This document shows, in pieces, positions 6,765 through 10,375 of a DNA stretch of 10,375 nt. The position numbers and the translations under genes were made by a program. The stretch covers positions 1 through 10,375 of the forward strand of contig DAOWAQ010000040.1 of assembly GCA_030634505.1 (NCBI GenBank), written 5' to 3'. Positions within the stretch are counted from its first letter, which is position 1; each line of letters starts with the position of its first letter. This DNA comes from Calditrichia bacterium (GTDB lineage: Bacteria > Calditrichota > Calditrichia > JAJRVZ01). The notes under the pieces were generated by a model, which was not told the origin of the DNA, did no database searches, and saw nothing but the letters and a program-made list of their open reading frames with translations.

Positions 6765-7361
6765 TTATTCTCCAATTTTAAATCGACTAAATCGACTTAT
6801 GGTAATATTCTCGCCTAATTTAGAAATAGTATCAGTTAATAGGTCTTTAATCGTTATATTCGGATCTTTTACAAAAGGCTGTTCCATTAAACAGACTTCT
6901 GAATAAAATTTATCTAATTTTCCTGAAGCAATTTTTTCAATTATTGCTTCAGGTTTACCTTGATTTTTAGCCTGGTCTTTATAAATCTCCATTTCTTTAT
7001 CAATTGATTCCTGATCAACTTCTTCTCTTTTTACAAACCTTGGTGCAGATGCAGCAACATGCATAGCAATGTCACGTGAAAATTTTTGATAATCATCTGT
7101 TTTAGCAACAAAATCAGTTTCACAATTCACTTCAACGATCACCCCTAATTTGCTTCCGGGATGAATATAAGATTCTATTCTTCCTTCATTTGCAGCTCTG
7201 TTTGCTCTTTTTTCTGCGGCAGCGATACCTTTTTTCCGTAATAATGCAACGGATTTTTCCAAATCTCCATCTGATTCCTGTAATGCTTTTTTGCAATCCA
7301 TCATTCCGGCACCGGATTTATCACGGAGTTCTTTAACCATTGCAGCCGTAATGTCAGCCAT
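6765..7361 (-). CDS. tsf: Elongation factor Ts, short form
   Basis: EF-Ts releases GDP from EF-Tu so that it can bind GTP and aminoacyl-tRNA again. The N-terminal UBA-like domain (residues 3-50, with VKELRDKSGAGMMDCKKAL) is followed by the core with the EF-Tu contact motif TDFV (82-85). The C-terminus has LMEQPFVKD (158-166) and GENITISRFSRFKIGE. At 198 residues it is far shorter than the roughly 280 residues of E. coli and close to the compact Thermus and cyanobacterial forms, which have a single core subdomain and act as dimers. AAGGAG is 6 bases before ATG. It follows rpsB by 25 bases, and its last codons carry the ribosome site of pyrH. Confidence 0.96.
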   Translation of the reverse strand: MADITAAMVKELRDKSGAGMMDCKKALQESDGDLEKSVALLRKKGIAAAEKRANRAANEGRIESYIHPGSKLGVIVEVNCETDFVAKTDDYQKFSRDIAMHVAASAPRFVKREEVDQESIDKEMEIYKDQAKNQGKPEAIIEKIASGKLDKFYSEVCLMEQPFVKDPNITIKDLLTDTISKLGENITISRFSRFKIGE

Positions 7362-7386
7362 TTCTTGCTCCTTAAAATTTTCCTGG

Positions 7387-8145
7387 TTAGTTTTTCTGAG
7401 TTTTTTCTTCTATTACTTTTTCATCCGATTCTTTTGCTGCAGTTTCGGCTTTTAATTGATCCACTTTCTGACGAGATTCAATCACAGCATCAGCTATCGA
7501 ACGTCCGATTAAACTAATACTTTTTGAAGCATCATCGTTTGCAGGAATCGGGTAATCAATTAATGTAGGATCAGTATTTGTATCAACCATTGCAAAAATC
7601 GGAATATTCAACTTTGTTGTCTCTTTAACAGCAATTTGTTCCTTTTTAATATCCACAATAAAAATTGCACCTGGAAGTCGTTTCATATCTTCAATTCCTT
7701 CCAGAACTTTTTTCATTTTCGTTTTTTCACGTTCAATACTCAGTTTTTCTTTTTTAGTAATTTTGTCATAAGTCCCGTCTGTTCCCTTTTTTTCAAGATT
7801 TTTCATATGTTTAATCGACTTTTTAATTGTCGAAAAATTGGTCAGGGTTCCTCCCAACCAACGTTCTGTCACGAAAAACATGTTGCAACGCTGAGCTTCT
7901 GCTTTTATTATTTCAGAAGCTTGTTTTTTAGTCCCAACGAATAATATATCTTCGCCACCTTCAATAATGCTTTGTAATGCTGTACAAGCTTCATCTAATT
8001 TTTTTTGAGTTTTTTTAAGGTCAATGATATGAATACCGTTTCTTGCCATAAAAATAAATTCTTTCATTTTAGGATTCCAACGGCGTGTAAGATGACCAAA
8101 GTGGGTGCCAGAGGCAAGTAGTTGCTCCAATGATACGCGAGGCAT
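7387..8145 (-). CDS. rpsB: 30S ribosomal protein S2
   Basis: S2 sits on the back of the 30S subunit and is needed for S1 binding and messenger recruitment. The 252-residue protein opens with VSLEQLLASGTHFGHLTRRWNPKM and has the conserved FVGTKKQA, ERWLGGTLTNF, RLPGAIFIVD and DTNTDP segments. The last 25 residues are a charged extension (KAETAAKESDEKVIEEK) that is not conserved. AAGGAG lies 6 bases before ATG. It is the first gene after a 155-base spacer with a strong hairpin, and it heads the rpsB-tsf-pyrH-frr block. In E. coli S2 represses its own mRNA through a leader; the hairpin here fits the same kind of control, though its sequence is unrelated as far as I can see. Confidence 0.97.
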   Translation of the reverse strand: MPRVSLEQLLASGTHFGHLTRRWNPKMKEFIFMARNGIHIIDLKKTQKKLDEACTALQSIIEGGEDILFVGTKKQASEIIKAEAQRCNMFFVTERWLGGTLTNFSTIKKSIKHMKNLEKKGTDGTYDKITKKEKLSIEREKTKMKKVLEGIEDMKRLPGAIFIVDIKKEQIAVKETTKLNIPIFAMVDTNTDPTLIDYPIPANDDASKSISLIGRSIADAVIESRQKVDQLKAETAAKESDEKVIEEKTQKN

Positions 8146-8173
8146 GTGTTACTCCTTATTTTGGTTTATCCTC

Positions 8174-8241
8174 CATTAGCATCAACTTTGATCAGGCACA
8201 AACAATAGACTGTCTGTGACCCCTAATCAAATCAACTAATG
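8174..8241 (-). promoter_or_regulatory. Structured leader RNA upstream of rpsB, candidate S2 autoregulatory element
   Basis: On the minus strand this stretch folds as one long hairpin with three stacked helices. The base is CATTAG with CTAATG (6 bp), then an internal loop (TTGA against GTTGATG), then TTTGATTAGG with CCTGATCAAA (10 bp, one G-U), then a one-sided GGT bulge, then CACAGACAG with TTGTTTGTG (9 bp, three G-U) closed by a TCTA tetraloop. No T-run follows, so it is not a terminator. The last bases of the base helix run straight into GGAGG, and the true rpsB AAGGAG lies 17 bases further on. The position directly before a ribosomal-protein operon suggests feedback control by S2 or processing of a longer rplM transcript. 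The pairing is seen; the function is inferred. Confidence 0.6.
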
Positions 8242-8300
8242 TGTGTGTTAGTTTTTTATTACTTAATTTATTTAAGATTATTAAAAAATCTGAATTTCTA

Positions 8301-8687
8301 TTAACGTTTGGAAAACTGAAAACGTTTGCGAGCTTTGGCTAAACCATATTTCTTTCTTTCTTTTTCACGTGGATCCCTTGTTAAGAAACCCCCTTGTCGT
8401 AAGGCTTGTCGATGATCTTCACTGTATTTAAGCAAAGCCCTGGCTATACCTAATCGAACCGCACCGGCTTGACCGGTAAGACCACCACCATGAACTGTCG
8501 CTGTAATATCAAATTTATCAAGCGATTCTGTTAATTCAAGGGGTTGTTCGATATCCATTTTCAAAGTTTCACGTTTGAAATATGATAAAATATCTGTATC
8601 ATTTATCGTAACTTTACCTGATCCTGGTGACATTCTTATGCGTGCAACACCATTTTTTCTTCTACCTGTTGCTAAATATACTTCCAT
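8301..8687 (-). CDS. rpsI: 30S ribosomal protein S9
   Basis: S9 lies in the head of the 30S subunit, and its C-terminal tail reaches the P-site tRNA. The 128-residue protein starts VYLATGRRKNGVARIRM, has the central VHGGGLTGQAGAVRLGIARALL motif and ends RKRFQFSKR, the invariant SKR tail that touches tRNA. It follows rplM after 12 bases, as in nearly all bacteria, with AAAAGGTAG before ATG. A 155-base spacer with the leader hairpin follows it. Confidence 0.97.
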   Translation of the reverse strand: MEVYLATGRRKNGVARIRMSPGSGKVTINDTDILSYFKRETLKMDIEQPLELTESLDKFDITATVHGGGLTGQAGAVRLGIARALLKYSEDHRQALRQGGFLTRDPREKERKKYGLAKARKRFQFSKR

Positions 8688-8699
8688 TTATCTACCTTT

Positions 8700-9137
8700 T
8701 TAATTGAGATTCATTACTTGAGGTTGTTGGGCTTTATGAGGATGATCTTCTCCTGCATAAACCTTTAGCTTGCCAAAAAGTTTTCTTCCAAGTGCATTTT
8801 TAGGTAACATTCTCTTTATAGCCAACTCAACTACACGTTCTGGATTTTTTTGTAACATACTTTCAAGGGAGGTGGCTTTTTGCCCTCCGGGATATCTTGA
8901 ATGTGTATAATATATTTTTTGAGTTAATTTATTACCCGTTACTTTAATCTTATCAGCATTTACAACAACCACAAAATCACCTGTATCCTGATGTGGTGAA
9001 TAAAACGGTTTGTTTTTTCCCTTTAATACGTAAGCAATTTTCGAAGCCATTCTTCCCAGAATTTGATTTTCAGCGTCAACAACGTACCATTGACGGGCTT
9101 CATCAATCTCTTCTGTTTTGGCAATATAAGTTTTCAA
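8700..9137 (-). CDS. rplM: 50S ribosomal protein L13
   Basis: L13 binds 23S rRNA early in 50S assembly. The 145 residues contain all family marks: WYVVDAENQILGRMASKIA, PHQDTGDFVVVVNADKIKVTGNK, YYTHSRYPGG, and the C-terminal AIKRMLPKNALGRKLFGKLKVY followed by HPHKAQQP. The start is TTG at 9137, supported by AGGAGG 5 bases before it and by family length; no in-frame ATG lies near. It is the first gene after the sigma-70-like promoter at 9171-9199, with a predicted leader of only about 27 bases, too short for a structured L13 leader. It is paired with rpsI. Confidence 0.96.
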   Translation of the reverse strand: MKTYIAKTEEIDEARQWYVVDAENQILGRMASKIAYVLKGKNKPFYSPHQDTGDFVVVVNADKIKVTGNKLTQKIYYTHSRYPGGQKATSLESMLQKNPERVVELAIKRMLPKNALGRKLFGKLKVYAGEDHPHKAQQPQVMNLN

Positions 9138-9170
9138 ACTATCCTCCTGAATACTAAAAATCGAGCCTTT

Positions 9171-9199
9171 AATTTAACATGTTACTAAAAGTCTGTCAA
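9171..9199 (-). promoter_or_regulatory. Sigma-70-type promoter of rplM-rpsI
   Basis: Perfect -35 TTGACA (9194-9199), a 17-base spacer and a -10 of TAAATT (9171-9176, four of six consensus bases). The A-rich stretch GCAAAAATAAAAATATC just upstream resembles an UP element, as expected for a strongly expressed ribosomal operon. The start site should be near 9164, about 27 bases before rplM. Confidence 0.7.
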
Positions 9200-9272
9200 G
9201 ATATTTTTATTTTTGCAAAATCATCTTTTATATGACACATAAATATTGAGGGTTTTGTACAATTTAAAATTC

Positions 9273-10375
9273 TTAAATACTATAAAATATTTTGTTTTTA
9301 TTAATCACTAATATAGATTTTCCACTCATATCCCATTCGTTAAACGGAGAATTAATTGATTTTGATAGGCTTTTTTCTGATCTATATTTCCATTTAGTAT
9401 TTAAATCAAAAATTGTAAGATTAGCTGTTTCACCGATTTTGATTTTTGGAACACTTAGATTTAATATCTCTCGTGGTTTCCTGACACATAAATCATATAA
9501 GTCAGAAACATTTAATATTTTACTTTCAATCAATTGAGAATTAATTAATCCTATAGCTGTTTCTAATCCAATAATTCCAAATGGTGCATAAATAAATTCA
9601 GCTTCTTTTTCTTCAATTGAATGTGGTGCATGATCTGTTGCAATAGCATCAATGGTGCCGTCTTTTAATCCTTCTTTAATTGCTTCAACATCTTCGACCG
9701 AACGAAGCGGAGGATTCATTTTAGTATTTGTATCAAAAGATTCTACCTCTTTATCGGTTATTGTAAAATGATGCGGTGTTACTTCACAGGTTACAGGTAA
9801 TCCTTTCTCTTTTGCTCTTCTCACTATTTCAATACTACCCTTGGTACTAATATGACAAACATGAAATTTCCCCCCGGTATATTCAGTAAGCATAATATCA
9901 CGAGCCACCAGTACTTCTTCTGAAAGTGAAGGGATTCCTTGAATTCCAAGTTTGGTTGAATAAAATCCTTCATGCATATGACGATCATTTGCTAAATTCA
10001 AATCTTCTTCATGACCCAAAACCGGGATATCGAACATTTTGCTATATTCCAATGCTCTTCTCATAACTTCAGCATTCATAACAGGTGATCCATCATCCGA
10101 GATTGCTACCGCTCCGGCATGTACCAATTCTGCAATCGGTGCAAGCTCTTCACCTTTTCGGTTTTTAGTAATTGCTGCTATCGGATATACATCAACCAAT
10201 AAATCTGCTGCTTGTTTTTTAATATAATTAACAATTTCCTGAGTATGGATTGGCGGGTCTGTATTTGGCATGCATGCAACACCTGTAAATCCACCATTTG
10301 CCGCGGCAAAACTTCCGGAAATAATTGTTTCTTCATCTTCTCTTCCAGGTTCTCTTAGATGTACATGCATGTCAA
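9273..10375 (-). CDS. pyrC: Dihydroorotase, class I (N-terminus cut by window edge)
   Basis: The enzyme closes carbamoyl-aspartate to dihydroorotate, the third step of pyrimidine synthesis. The frame is open through the right edge: the codon before MHVHLREPG is GAC, so the sequence reads DMHVHLREPG, the well-known metal motif that normally starts near residue 60. About 60 N-terminal residues are therefore missing and the Met at 10370 is not the start. Metal and substrate motifs seen, numbered from that Met: HVH (2-4), CMPNT (33-37), ISDDGS (90-95), LGHEED (119-124), VCHIS (171-175), TPHH (198-201) and ATDHAPHS (244-251). It belongs to the longer PyrC class of Gram-positives and Aquifex, not the short E. 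coli type. It ends 135 bases before rplM, whose own promoter is in that gap. Confidence 0.94.
   Translation of the reverse strand, partial: DMHVHLREPGREDEETIISGSFAAANGGFTGVACMPNTDPPIHTQEIVNYIKKQAADLLVDVYPIAAITKNRKGEELAPIAELVHAGAVAISDDGSPVMNAEVMRRALEYSKMFDIPVLGHEEDLNLANDRHMHEGFYSTKLGIQGIPSLSEEVLVARDIMLTEYTGGKFHVCHISTKGSIEIVRRAKEKGLPVTCEVTPHHFTITDKEVESFDTNTKMNPPLRSVEDVEAIKEGLKDGTIDAIATDHAPHSIEEKEAEFIYAPFGIIGLETAIGLINSQLIESKILNVSDLYDLCVRKPREILNLSVPKIKIGETANLTIFDLNTKWKYRSEKSLSKSINSPFNEWDMSGKSILVINKNKIFYSI

Noticed and set aside
7636..7944. Plus-strand open frames opposite rpsB, clpB, pyrC and other genes
   Set aside because: They are antisense to strongly conserved genes, have compositions expected of shadow frames (Phe/Leu/Ser-rich) and lack ribosome sites.
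8197..8218. The upper rpsB leader hairpin as an rpsI terminator
   Set aside because: No T-run follows on either strand, and the larger surrounding pairing points to a leader structure.

Overview
The window is AT-rich chromosomal DNA from a bacterium, and every supported gene lies on the minus strand, so transcription runs from high to low coordinates. The order pyrC, rplM, rpsI, rpsB, tsf, pyrH, frr is a conserved translation cluster, and the protein sequences look most like the Bacteroidota/Chlorobi/Ignavibacteria/Marinimicrobia (FCB) side of the tree. A single-domain-size EF-Ts of 198 residues and a TTGACA-type promoter argue against a typical Bacteroidia genome. The phylum is an inference that needs a database search.

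Layout in transcription order. At 10375-9273 is most of a dihydroorotase (pyrC), cut at its N-terminus by the window edge. A strong sigma-70-like promoter at 9171-9199 then starts rplM-rpsI (L13, S9). A 155-base spacer holds a long imperfect hairpin just upstream of rpsB, likely a leader RNA. Then rpsB-tsf-pyrH-frr (S2, EF-Ts, UMP kinase, ribosome recycling factor) are packed with gaps of 3-25 bases. After a 214-base spacer comes clpB, the disaggregase chaperone, which carries one in-frame TAA codon between its middle domain and its second ATPase domain.

Below clpB is a run of six short genes: an exported rhodanese, a DUF1858 protein with a CxxC pair, a two-helix membrane protein of the DUF6132 type with a Cys pair, a membrane-anchored thioredoxin-like protein with CGAC, a DUF302 protein, and an FmdB-type zinc ribbon. 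The run ends at an intrinsic terminator (551-580). Every one of these proteins has a conserved cysteine or cysteine pair, and together they look like a small thiol-redox or sulfane-sulfur module on both faces of the inner membrane. That role is inferred. Below the terminator, and cut by the left edge, is the start of a soluble histidine kinase.

Most of the window is housekeeping. The items most worth a second look are the clpB nonsense codon, the rpsB leader structure, and the cysteine-rich operon. No mobile elements, tRNAs, rRNAs or CRISPR arrays were seen, and no gene-free stretch exceeds 300 bases.
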